Assembly (NCBI GenBank): GCA_017553625.1
Contig: JAFZKP010000050.1
Span: forward strand, 50,054-114,053
Direction: 5' to 3'
DNA: 64,000 bases
DNA from: Bacteroidales bacterium
GTDB taxonomy: Bacteria; Bacteroidota; Bacteroidia; Bacteroidales; F082
Each line of letters opens with the position of its first letter. The first letter of the stretch is position 1. The position numbers and the translations under genes are program-made. The notes under the pieces were generated by a model. That model saw only the letters and a list, made by a program, of their open reading frames with translations. It was not told the origin of the DNA and ran no database searches. This document shows, piece by piece, positions 7,515 through 14,437 of this stretch.

Positions 7515-8096
7515 TTAATTTGCGTCACTGCAAAACATCTCTTTCCTGCATCTTTTACAGAAGAACCGATAGAGTAGGCTGTTGATATGTTCGATTTTCT
7601 TGTCGTTCTCATTGAGATGCACATCAGTTTGAATCAAGTGCTGCTTGATATTGTCGATTTCAACAAAAAGTTTGGCGTTTTTATGCATGAATTGCCTCAT
7701 TGCGACGAAAGCATCGATGATTTTGATGCTTGTTTGAACTGCGGTTTCGCTTTTAAGTACTGAAGCTAACATGGAAACGCCTTGCTCAGTGAAGGCATAA
7801 GAAAGATACCTGTTGCCACCTTTCTTTGAGGTCACAATTTGTGACCTTGAAGAATCATAATATTGCTGCTCTTCTTTTGTAAGTTGAAACCTATATCTCT
7901 CAGGAAAACGCTCAATGTTACGCTTTACTGCTTGGTTGAGAGCTTTCGTCTCGACTTTGTAAATCTCTGCTAAGTCCCTGTCAATCATGACCTGAACTCC
8001 TCTAATTGTGAAAATTCTGTCTTCAATTTCCTGAAGTGTGTCTAATTTATTGATGTTTGTCGCCACTATGGCATTTGAAATATTTAAAGATTCCAT
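7515..8096 (-). CDS. ORF6N domain DNA-binding protein
   Basis: A 193-residue protein. The ORF6N domain (about residues 20-110) is clear from RGVQVMIDRDLAEIYKVETK, then NIERFPERYRFQLTKEE and YAFTEQGVSMLASVLKS. The domain is known from phage and bacterial proteins related to KilA-N and is thought to bind DNA. The C-terminal 60 residues are helical and may form a coiled coil. I set the start at the ATG at 8096; an in-frame upstream ATG (8153) lies upstream of the -7 element and would add an unrelated hydrophobic stretch. The gene carries a palindrome at 7829-7847 that recurs in its 3' flank. Such genes are frequent in Bacteroidetes accessory regions. Confidence 0.85.
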   Translation of the reverse strand: MESLNISNAIVATNINKLDTLQEIEDRIFTIRGVQVMIDRDLAEIYKVETKALNQAVKRNIERFPERYRFQLTKEEQQYYDSSRSQIVTSKKGGNRYLSYAFTEQGVSMLASVLKSETAVQTSIKIIDAFVAMRQFMHKNAKLFVEIDNIKQHLIQTDVHLNENDKKIEHINSLLYRFFCKRCRKEMFCSDAN

Positions 8097-8125
8097 AAAC
8101 AATGAATTTTTAGAAATTGACACTG

Positions 8126-8133
8126 CAAAGATA
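8126..8133 (-). promoter_or_regulatory. -7 element of the ORF6N gene
   Basis: TATCTTTG on the minus strand, 30 bases before the chosen ATG. This placement supports the shorter start at 8096. Confidence 0.5.
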
Positions 8134-8136
8134 AAT

Positions 8137-8175
8137 AAAAAACTTGAAGTCACAGATTATGACTTCAAGTTTTTT
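8137..8175 (-). terminator. Terminator after the osmC-like gene
   Basis: Sixteen-base arms (8137-8152 with 8160-8175) around a seven-base loop. On the minus strand a U-rich end follows. It separates the OsmC operon from the ORF6N promoter. Confidence 0.75.
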
Positions 8176-8195
8176 TAGAAAAAATTCAGACAAGC

Positions 8196-8600
8196 CTAAA
8201 ACCTCATCTCCAAATTTACCTTCACATCCGGATGCAGCGATTTTCCAACTGGGCAGGTGTCAGCAGCTCTTTTGAGCATTGCTTTCTGCGCATCGGTGTA
8301 GTCGTTTTTAGGGAAAGTGATAACGATGTCGATTTGTCCGATACAGCGTGGGTCGGAAGCCATCGTTTTTGTTATCTCGTAGGTGGCACCGTCGATGTTG
8401 AAGCCTTTGGTCTGGGCAGTGATTCCCATGATGGTCATCATGCAGCCTGCCAAAGCGGCACAAGCTAAATCAGTAGGGGAGAACGCCTCACCCTTGCCGT
8501 GGTTGTCGGTCGGAGCGTCGGTGATGATGGTGTTTCCTGACTGCAAATGCGTCATCTCGTTGCGCAAATTGCCTTTGTATGTTCCTTTTATTGTTGTCAT
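8196..8600 (-). CDS. OsmC family peroxiredoxin
   Basis: A 134-residue protein of OsmC/Ohr length. The two redox cysteines of the family are visible: C53 in ALAGCMMTIMG and C116 in AADTCPVGKSLHP. Family members reduce organic or fatty-acid hydroperoxides with thiols in the cytoplasm. It follows the C10 protease gene by five bases on the same strand and is probably co-transcribed with it, which is an unexpected pairing. A strong terminator lies downstream. Confidence 0.88.
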   Translation of the reverse strand: MTTIKGTYKGNLRNEMTHLQSGNTIITDAPTDNHGKGEAFSPTDLACAALAGCMMTIMGITAQTKGFNIDGATYEITKTMASDPRCIGQIDIVITFPKNDYTDAQKAMLKRAADTCPVGKSLHPDVKVNLEMRF

Positions 8601-8605
8601 AATTG

Positions 8606-10627
8606 TTACTTTTTCAAATTTATTTTTTCAGTCTTGATACCTGCTTCTGTCTCAACCATCACCATGTAAATTCCTGATTCATAACTGCTTAAATCGATGA
8701 CAGCGTTGCCGTTGGCGGTTGTTTCCACAATCTTCTGACCGAGAACGTTCATTACAGTAATGGTCATCGTTCCGTTGCCTTCTATTCTTAAAATGCCGTC
8801 GGTAGGGTTAGGGTAGAGGCGGAGGTCGTTTAAGGCTTCCTTATCATCGACAGCGTCTTCGCAACGGTTATCGTATGTCAGGAAATTGCCGTCCTGAAGC
8901 TCGTCGGAGGTGTAGAGAACCTCGTCGTTGGCGTTCTTTATCACGAATGAGCACTCGAAGTCGGTGTCGTATTCTTCTGTGTTGTGATACCAACCGTGAT
9001 TCCAGTAGAAGTTGAGGTTTTGGCTCAACAACGGCATCACGATGGTCTGCTCCGAGCCTTCGTCCATTGTCACCACAGCGATGATGGTGTTGTTTTCGTC
9101 TGTCACGCTGATGGCAGCGCCTTTCCAGCCGTCGCCGCCTTCGTCAGCGAGCTCGAAAACTATGTCGCACTTGTCGCCGACAAGGATGTTGGCATATGCT
9201 TTGCGGTTGTAACCATAGCTGTTCTCGGCGATAACCGAATAATGATAAAGACCATCTTCAAGATCAGCGTCAACGATGTCCATTCTCTGTCCTTTCACGC
9301 CTTCTGACTGGAAAATCATTTCCCCGTTACGATAGACATAGACGGTGAAGTCGCCGAGAGGCTCGCCGTTAAGGCTGTTCTCAGGGTTGGTCCAGTTGAT
9401 GGTGACGCTTGTCATGTCATCATTTTCAACGATTTCAAAGTCGGTGATGTTTTCCGGACGCAGGAAATATTCCTGTGATGCCGGTTGGATATGCCCGATG
9501 AATCCATTGCCGTCGTTGAATGCATATTTTGTGGTGTTGAGTGCGCCGATAGGGCACCATGCGTCGTCGCGGCCGCTCCATCCCCAGTTGAAGTGGAAAT
9601 AGTCGTTCTCGTCGTAGCCGTCGCACACGAAGGCGTGACCGCCTGCACCGTTGTCGTCGGAACCGCTGTAATACAAAGGCATTCCCTCGTCGAGACCGCC
9701 GTCCTTCAACATCTGAATCCATTGCTCGTTGGTGTAGAAGTTAAATCCCCAGAAACTCAAAGTCTCGATGTCATCGCAAGTATAGCCGAAATAGGTCTGA
9801 AGAGCGACAGGCACTGCGTATGAATATGCGCCGCTGCCATGACCGCTGTACTGCATCTCGACAGAAATACCAAGGTGATGCAGGAATTGCGCGATATAGA
9901 AATAGTCGTTCTCCGTGCTTGTGGAATCGAGCGAATTTGGCATCAGCTCGAAGTGGTATTCGGTCTCGCCGAAATTGGCTGATTGTGTTGGGTATCCTTC
10001 AGGATTATAAGAATATGAGCCTGTGCCATGTTCCGGATAGTTCCAGTATTTCATCACCTGTCCCATTGCGGTGGCGACGCAGCCCGCATACACGTGACCG
10101 CCGTTGCCTTCCTCGTCCTCAGGGCACTGGCTGTTCCATGGGAAGTTCTGGTTCCAGATTGTCTGGCAGAGAGGACCAACCACACTGCGTGATTTTCTCT
10201 CCTTATTAATAAAGCCAGTCTCGGCAACAGATTCCCATTCGGCTTTGATGTCTGCAGTGGCTTCGATGTTGTTGTCTCTAATGTATTGGATCTCATGGCT
10301 GAAGCTGTTCAAAGTGAACTCAAAACCGTCGGCGATGTCGTTAGGGTTGAAGCTTCCAGTTGTCGAATAAGCCAGAATAGGCTTCACGCGGTCGTCACCG
10401 GCGATGATGACAAAACCGTTGCCGTCAGACACGTTAAACGCGTAATAATCAACGGCTTCACGTGTCGCTGAGGTGTAAACCAATTGAATATCAGTCTTTT
10501 GTGAGCCTGTGGCAGAACTCATGAAACGCTGACCAAGTTGCTGTGCGCGCTGAGCGTCGACAGGACCTGCAAAGATTTCGCCTATCGTCAAGGCAAAAAC
10601 TGCAATGAATAATAGAGTTTTTTTCAT
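8606..10627 (-). CDS. Secreted C10 (streptopain-like) cysteine protease with T9SS tail
   Basis: A 673-residue protein. It has a signal peptide (about 1-20), then a Spi-like inhibitory propeptide (about 21-140; FVIIAGDDRVKPILAYS). The C10 catalytic domain has C183 (YAGCVATAMGQVMKYWNYP) and H331 (GGHAFVCDGYDENDYFHFNW). A fibronectin-like segment follows (about 390-475), and the C-terminus is a T9SS sorting domain (RLYPNPTDGILRIEG, ending ESGIYMVMVETE). It should be exported through the outer membrane, activated by propeptide removal, and degrade external proteins. It has its own -7 element (10669-10676, minus strand). OsmC follows directly. Confidence 0.92.
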   Translation of the reverse strand: MKKTLLFIAVFALTIGEIFAGPVDAQRAQQLGQRFMSSATGSQKTDIQLVYTSATREAVDYYAFNVSDGNGFVIIAGDDRVKPILAYSTTGSFNPNDIADGFEFTLNSFSHEIQYIRDNNIEATADIKAEWESVAETGFINKERKSRSVVGPLCQTIWNQNFPWNSQCPEDEEGNGGHVYAGCVATAMGQVMKYWNYPEHGTGSYSYNPEGYPTQSANFGETEYHFELMPNSLDSTSTENDYFYIAQFLHHLGISVEMQYSGHGSGAYSYAVPVALQTYFGYTCDDIETLSFWGFNFYTNEQWIQMLKDGGLDEGMPLYYSGSDDNGAGGHAFVCDGYDENDYFHFNWGWSGRDDAWCPIGALNTTKYAFNDGNGFIGHIQPASQEYFLRPENITDFEIVENDDMTSVTINWTNPENSLNGEPLGDFTVYVYRNGEMIFQSEGVKGQRMDIVDADLEDGLYHYSVIAENSYGYNRKAYANILVGDKCDIVFELADEGGDGWKGAAISVTDENNTIIAVVTMDEGSEQTIVMPLLSQNLNFYWNHGWYHNTEEYDTDFECSFVIKNANDEVLYTSDELQDGNFLTYDNRCEDAVDDKEALNDLRLYPNPTDGILRIEGNGTMTITVMNVLGQKIVETTANGNAVIDLSSYESGIYMVMVETEAGIKTEKINLKK

Positions 10628-10668
10628 TTTATTTGAATTAAATTGTTAATCACTGATTTTTAGACTTG

Positions 10669-10676
10669 CAAAGATA
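10669..10676 (-). promoter_or_regulatory. -7 element of the C10 protease gene
   Basis: TATCTTTG on the minus strand, about 42 bases before the ATG at 10627. A matching -33 element is not seen. Confidence 0.45.
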
Positions 10677-10698
10677 ACATTTTTTTATAAAAGTTTTT

Positions 10699-11445
10699 CT
10701 AATATGTGAAAATATCTTTTCTGATGTGTTTCATGATACTGCTGCATTCTTCGGCATTGTCGTAGAAGAAAATCCAGAGCGTGAGGTTTTTGTCGTCGAC
10801 GGCTGTCACGTAGCCTTCCTGACCATGCTTTCGGGCATCTTGAATTATTGAGACATCTGTTTTTACGATGGAGTCTTTGTGTTCCAATCCGTTGTTGCTC
10901 AATAAATCAGCCACGGCTTGAAGGATTCGGTTTATGGCGGTAGTGTCGCGGAATTCCACGCCGAAATCAAGGCCGTCTGTAAGATCGATGTTCTCGTTGA
11001 TGGCAAACGACGCTTTTTCGACTTCGCCTTCGGAGGCGAGAAGCGAGTTCATGGTCTCGTTGAGCTGGGTGACGATAGCATTCGCAAAGAACATAATCTC
11101 ATCATTATCAAGATATTCCTTCTGGAATACGTCTTCGTCAACGCTGAGGGATGTGTTCCATTCCATACCCATCTCTACGGCATAGTTGGCATCATGCTCC
11201 ATCACAGCGAACTCTTTTTGAAGCCAGTTCCAGTTCTCGTTGTCGTTTGCCTGAATCATCACTGCGTTGATTGCGTGCTCTTCGATCATGAAGTCGCACA
11301 GATAAGCCACTGTCAGATTGTTGTTACCGGCATACTGACAGTAGAGCTCAAGCGCTGCATTTGTCTGATTGTCAGCGTGTTCGCGCAAACAGGCACTAAG
11401 CAGTAACGCGATGATTAGCAGGCTCGTTGATATTGCTTTTTTCAT
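10699..11445 (-). CDS. Unrecognised lipoprotein in the ECF sigma operon
   Basis: A 248-residue protein that begins with a lipoprotein signal (LLLSAC, lipidated C19). The mature part is acidic with mixed helix and strand, and I recognise no domain. It lies three bases after the anti-sigma-like gene and is the third gene of the sigma operon. A lipoprotein at this place could sense or transmit an envelope signal; that is inferred from position only. Confidence 0.6.
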   Translation of the reverse strand: MKKAISTSLLIIALLLSACLREHADNQTNAALELYCQYAGNNNLTVAYLCDFMIEEHAINAVMIQANDNENWNWLQKEFAVMEHDANYAVEMGMEWNTSLSVDEDVFQKEYLDNDEIMFFANAIVTQLNETMNSLLASEGEVEKASFAINENIDLTDGLDFGVEFRDTTAINRILQAVADLLSNNGLEHKDSIVKTDVSIIQDARKHGQEGYVTAVDDKNLTLWIFFYDNAEECSSIMKHIRKDIFTY

Positions 11446-11448
11446 TTT

Positions 11449-11793
11449 TTATTGATTTATTATGTTTTTTGCCGAACTGATGATGTCATGTGCCGAGCAG
11501 CCCGAGTTGCATAGGAACTTTACTGTCTGTCCTTCGATGTTAACTTCTTGAGCCACAGGAAGTTTTGTCTTGACGTTTCGTATATTCCATCCAAAGACAA
11601 TCATCCCGATAAGGAGACATGCTGCTGCGGAGTATGGTATCCATATCAGCTTTCTGTGCTGGCGGTTTTGAGCGCGGCGTGCCATCGCCATTATCATCTC
11701 GTCACTCGGGACGCTGTTTTCTGTGTCCTGCAGGGCTTGTTGGCGCTTTTGCCATTGTTTATCGAAATCGTTATTCATATTATCGTTTTTCAT
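11449..11793 (-). CDS. Probable anti-sigma factor, one membrane segment
   Basis: A 114-residue protein. The N-terminal ~45 residues are soluble and charged (FDKQWQKRQQALQDTE) and would face the cytoplasm. One membrane segment lies at about 49-68 (WIPYSAAACLLIGMIVFGW). A periplasmic tail of about 45 residues holds two cysteines (FLCNSGCSAHD). It overlaps the sigma gene by 14 bases, the usual arrangement for a sigma/anti-sigma pair with coupled translation. It lacks an obvious zinc-type anti-sigma motif, so the assignment rests on topology and context. Confidence 0.65.
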   Translation of the reverse strand: MKNDNMNNDFDKQWQKRQQALQDTENSVPSDEMIMAMARRAQNRQHRKLIWIPYSAAACLLIGMIVFGWNIRNVKTKLPVAQEVNIEGQTVKFLCNSGCSAHDIISSAKNIINQ

Positions 11794-12316
11794 TGTCGTA
11801 CATTTCTTTTAATTGTTTCTTAATTCTTGATATCCGCATTGCCACTGCACCTTCTGTCATATCAGTCATATCTGCTATTTCCTGATAGGTGAAGCCGTCG
11901 AGGTGGGCACGGATGACGATGCTGCTTTTCTCAGGCAAAGTGTCGATGAGCTGCAGCATCTGCTGATAGTTCTCGTCGTGCGTCTCTGATGGCATCGCAT
12001 TCACTTTTTCTTGATTGTCAATTCGTTCCAATATCGGACTGCGGTCATCTTTGCGCCTGAGCATCAGCATGGTGTTGGTGGCAACGCGGTAAATCCAGGT
12101 CTTCTCGGAACTTCTGCCCTCGAAGGTGTCGAAGTATCGCCACAAGTTGTAAATCACCTCCTGCATGCAGTCCTCTACTTTCCATGCGCGGCCGAGGCTG
12201 TAGTCGGAGCAGACATGCCAAATCAAAGCCTTGTTACGCAGCAGCATCGCGTTGAAGGCGTTTTCCGTTTCTTTTCGGGTAACGGACTTTTTTCTGAAAA
12301 GATTCAGCATCGGCAT
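11780..12316 (-). CDS. ECF-type RNA polymerase sigma factor
   Basis: A 178-residue protein. Region 2 is visible at about residues 20-95 (VEDCMQEVIYNLWRYFDTF, then SEKTWIYRVATNTMLMLRRK). Region 4 lies at about 110-175 (TLPEKSSIVIRAHLDGFTYQ, then MTEGAVAMRISRIKKQLKEM). I chose the ATG at 12316 because the -7 element on this strand (12347-12340) makes a longer start impossible for that transcript; 12310 is an alternative. The gene heads an operon with an anti-sigma-like protein and a lipoprotein. It faces an operon of T9SS-exported proteins across a mirror-image promoter, which suggests that this factor controls itself and that operon. Confidence 0.9.
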   Translation of the reverse strand: MPMLNLFRKKSVTRKETENAFNAMLLRNKALIWHVCSDYSLGRAWKVEDCMQEVIYNLWRYFDTFEGRSSEKTWIYRVATNTMLMLRRKDDRSPILERIDNQEKVNAMPSETHDENYQQMLQLIDTLPEKSSIVIRAHLDGFTYQEIADMTDMTEGAVAMRISRIKKQLKEMYDNEKR

Positions 12317-12324
12317 GTCTGATA

Positions 12325-12404
12325 TTTTCTTGTTAGGTGCAAAAATAATCATAAAAATAACTTTAGTGTTATGATTTTTGTTAAATTTGCACCTAACAAG
12401 AAAA
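12325..12404. promoter_or_regulatory. Mirror-image divergent promoter of the ECF operon and the secreted-protein operon
   Basis: A 19-base perfect inverted repeat (12325-12343 and 12386-12404) flanks a central ATAAC-N6-GTTAT palindrome (12357-12372). Reading outward, each strand shows GTTAT, 13 bases, TTTGCACC and then CTAACAAGAAAA up to the start codon. Each strand also carries a -7-like TAnnTTTG (12382-12389 on plus, 12347-12340 on minus). The usual -33 TTTG is absent. The shared GTTAT is therefore a candidate upstream element for an alternative sigma factor, most simply the ECF factor encoded here. Confidence 0.75.
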
Positions 12405-12410
12405 AATACT

Positions 12411-14432
12411 ATGAAAAAATACTTGTTAACTTTGTCGGTTTTGTGTCTCGCACTCATGGCGAGAAGCGGCAATGTCTTTATTTTTGAACAGTTCGACAAT
12501 TCATATCTGCCTGCAGGCTGGTCTGTCGTCGGCTCCCAGGCCGATTATTGGCAGTTGACGGAGACGAGTCATGCGGGAGGCTCTCCGTATGAAGTCGAGT
12601 TTTATTGCAATGTCAATGGCACCTGGAGATTGACAACAGATGGAGTGGACCTCACCGGCGTGGAAAGCGTAAATTTCTCGTTTAAGCATTATTATGATAT
12701 GGCGATGGGCGCCAGTCTGACGGTTGGAATCGCCACAAAGTCAGGCAATGAATGGCATAGCGGATGGTCCCAGACTTACAACTCAGGAGGGCAGTATCAG
12801 GTGAATGCTACGATTGCGACGGAAGATATGGGTAAGCCGAATGTGAGGTTCTGTATCTATTTCACAAACTCTAATGATATGAATTTCAGCTATATATATG
12901 TCGACGACATTTCGGCTTTTATAGAGCAAGATCTTGACTTGGATTTACAGGAAATCAATGTGGAAGAGGTGCAGGCTAATAGGGTTTTTGATGTCGGCAT
13001 GCGCCTTTTTAACACCGGCAACTATGATGTCACTTCAGTGGAGTGTTCTTATCAATTCGATGATAATCAAGTTGTTACACAAACATTTAATGAGAGTATT
13101 CCTAGCGGAACGTTTAAAAACCTCACTTTCGATGTGCCGGCAAATATCATCCCCGACGATTACAGTCTGACTATTAATATAAATAAGGTGAATGGCGTCG
13201 TTGACGATAATACCACAAATAATACAATGACAAAAAAGGTGTCGGTGGCATGTATACCAGCGTCCAGAAAGCCATTGTTTGAGCATTTTTCTGCTTCGTC
13301 ATGTGGCACTTGCCCGGTATTGAGCGAAGCGATGGATGCTTTCTGCAACAACAATCCAGGGACGTTCACTTACGTGAAATATATGATGAACTGGCCGCCA
13401 CCGGGTGACCCGTATTACACCCAAGAAGGTAACATTAGAAAGACGTATTATGATGTAAATCAGATACCTTGGCTGTTTATGGATAGCTACGACTGTGGCG
13501 TCAATGCTCCGTCGCAGGCACTCTTTAATGAACATCTTAACGAATCAGCGACCATGGAGATCGGCGGCTCGTTCTATACCGATGGCTCTATGATTCACAT
13601 CAATGCTGAGATTATGCCATATGCAAGCTTGGATGACGTGAGAGTATATGTGTCTGTAAATGAAAAGATTACGCATAACAACGCGACGACAAACGGAGAG
13701 ACGTCGTTCCACCATGTGATGATGAAGATGCTGCCTGGCGGACAAGGTGCGACGATGTCACTTAAAGCCGGTCATCTGGAACGCTTGACGTTCGATTACG
13801 ATATGTCAAGCACACATGTTGAGGAGATGGACGACCTTGAGGTGGCTGTGTGGATTCAGAGGCATGAGACGAAAAGAGTGTACAACAGCGGCTTCCTGTT
13901 TGAGACCGAAAACCACCCGTATCATCCTGAGAATCTGACGGTTGAGAAGACAGGCAACACCATTCAAGCCAGCTGGGAGGCACCTTCGTTGGTCACACCG
14001 ACGGGCTATAACATCTGGCTGAATGAAGATTTGATAGCGGAGAATTTCAATGGTACAAACTATAATTTCAACGGCACCGACGGAGATTATTACTGCGTAC
14101 AAGTGCAAGCGGTGTATCCGAATAATATAGTGTCGGTGAAAGCCGTGGCAACCACCAACGAGTATTGGACAACAGGAGAGTTGGATTGTGAGATGTTGTC
14201 GGTTTACCCGAATCCTGCAGATGGTGTATTACATGTAGAGACGTTTCCTGAAACGTCTCTTGCAACGTGTCAAATGTCAATTATGAATATTCATGGTAAA
14301 TTGTTTAAAACATGTGTCTTAAATAATAATCAGATATACGTTGGCGATTTGCCGAATGGTGTGTATTTCATTGAAATAAAAGAGAATAACGACGCTCGCA
14401 AGATTGCGCGAGTCATCATAAATCATAAATAA
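12411..14432 (+). CDS. Secreted Omp28-like protein with T9SS tail
   Basis: A 673-residue protein from the ATG at 12411; upstream in-frame codons lie within the promoter. It has a signal peptide (about 1-19), then a beta-sandwich of the MAM/jelly-roll kind (about 22-170) ending IYVDDISAF. A beta domain follows, then an Omp28-like region starting near RKPLFEHFSASSCGTCP, which holds a CxxC pair. A fibronectin-like segment (about 505-580) and a T9SS tail (SVYPNPADGVLHV) complete it. A GTAGAGACG palindrome sits inside the tail coding sequence and adds VETFPETS. It is first in an operon with two subtilases and is read from the mirror promoter. Its function is probably extracellular; no catalytic site was recognised. 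Confidence 0.82.
   Translation: MKKYLLTLSVLCLALMARSGNVFIFEQFDNSYLPAGWSVVGSQADYWQLTETSHAGGSPYEVEFYCNVNGTWRLTTDGVDLTGVESVNFSFKHYYDMAMGASLTVGIATKSGNEWHSGWSQTYNSGGQYQVNATIATEDMGKPNVRFCIYFTNSNDMNFSYIYVDDISAFIEQDLDLDLQEINVEEVQANRVFDVGMRLFNTGNYDVTSVECSYQFDDNQVVTQTFNESIPSGTFKNLTFDVPANIIPDDYSLTININKVNGVVDDNTTNNTMTKKVSVACIPASRKPLFEHFSASSCGTCPVLSEAMDAFCNNNPGTFTYVKYMMNWPPPGDPYYTQEGNIRKTYYDVNQIPWLFMDSYDCGVNAPSQALFNEHLNESATMEIGGSFYTDGSMIHINAEIMPYASLDDVRVYVSVNEKITHNNATTNGETSFHHVMMKMLPGGQGATMSLKAGHLERLTFDYDMSSTHVEEMDDLEVAVWIQRHETKRVYNSGFLFETENHPYHPENLTVEKTGNTIQASWEAPSLVTPTGYNIWLNEDLIAENFNGTNYNFNGTDGDYYCVQVQAVYPNNIVSVKAVATTNEYWTTGELDCEMLSVYPNPADGVLHVETFPETSLATCQMSIMNIHGKLFKTCVLNNNQIYVGDLPNGVYFIEIKENNDARKIARVIINHK
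14235..14260 (+). repeat. GTAGAGACG palindrome inside a T9SS tail
   Basis: Arms GAGACGTTTC (14238-14247) and GAAACGTCTC (14250-14259) with loop CT. It is translated in frame as VETFPETS. Confidence 0.85.
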
Positions 14433-14437
14433 AAGTC

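Noticed and set aside
7379-7585. A small frame on the plus strand after the SPFH cassette
   Set aside because: It starts within the terminator hairpin and runs into the ORF6N gene on the other strand; composition is not protein-like.
12317-12499. Longer start for the ECF sigma factor
   Set aside because: It would lie upstream of the -7 element on that strand and overlap the signal peptide region of the divergent gene.
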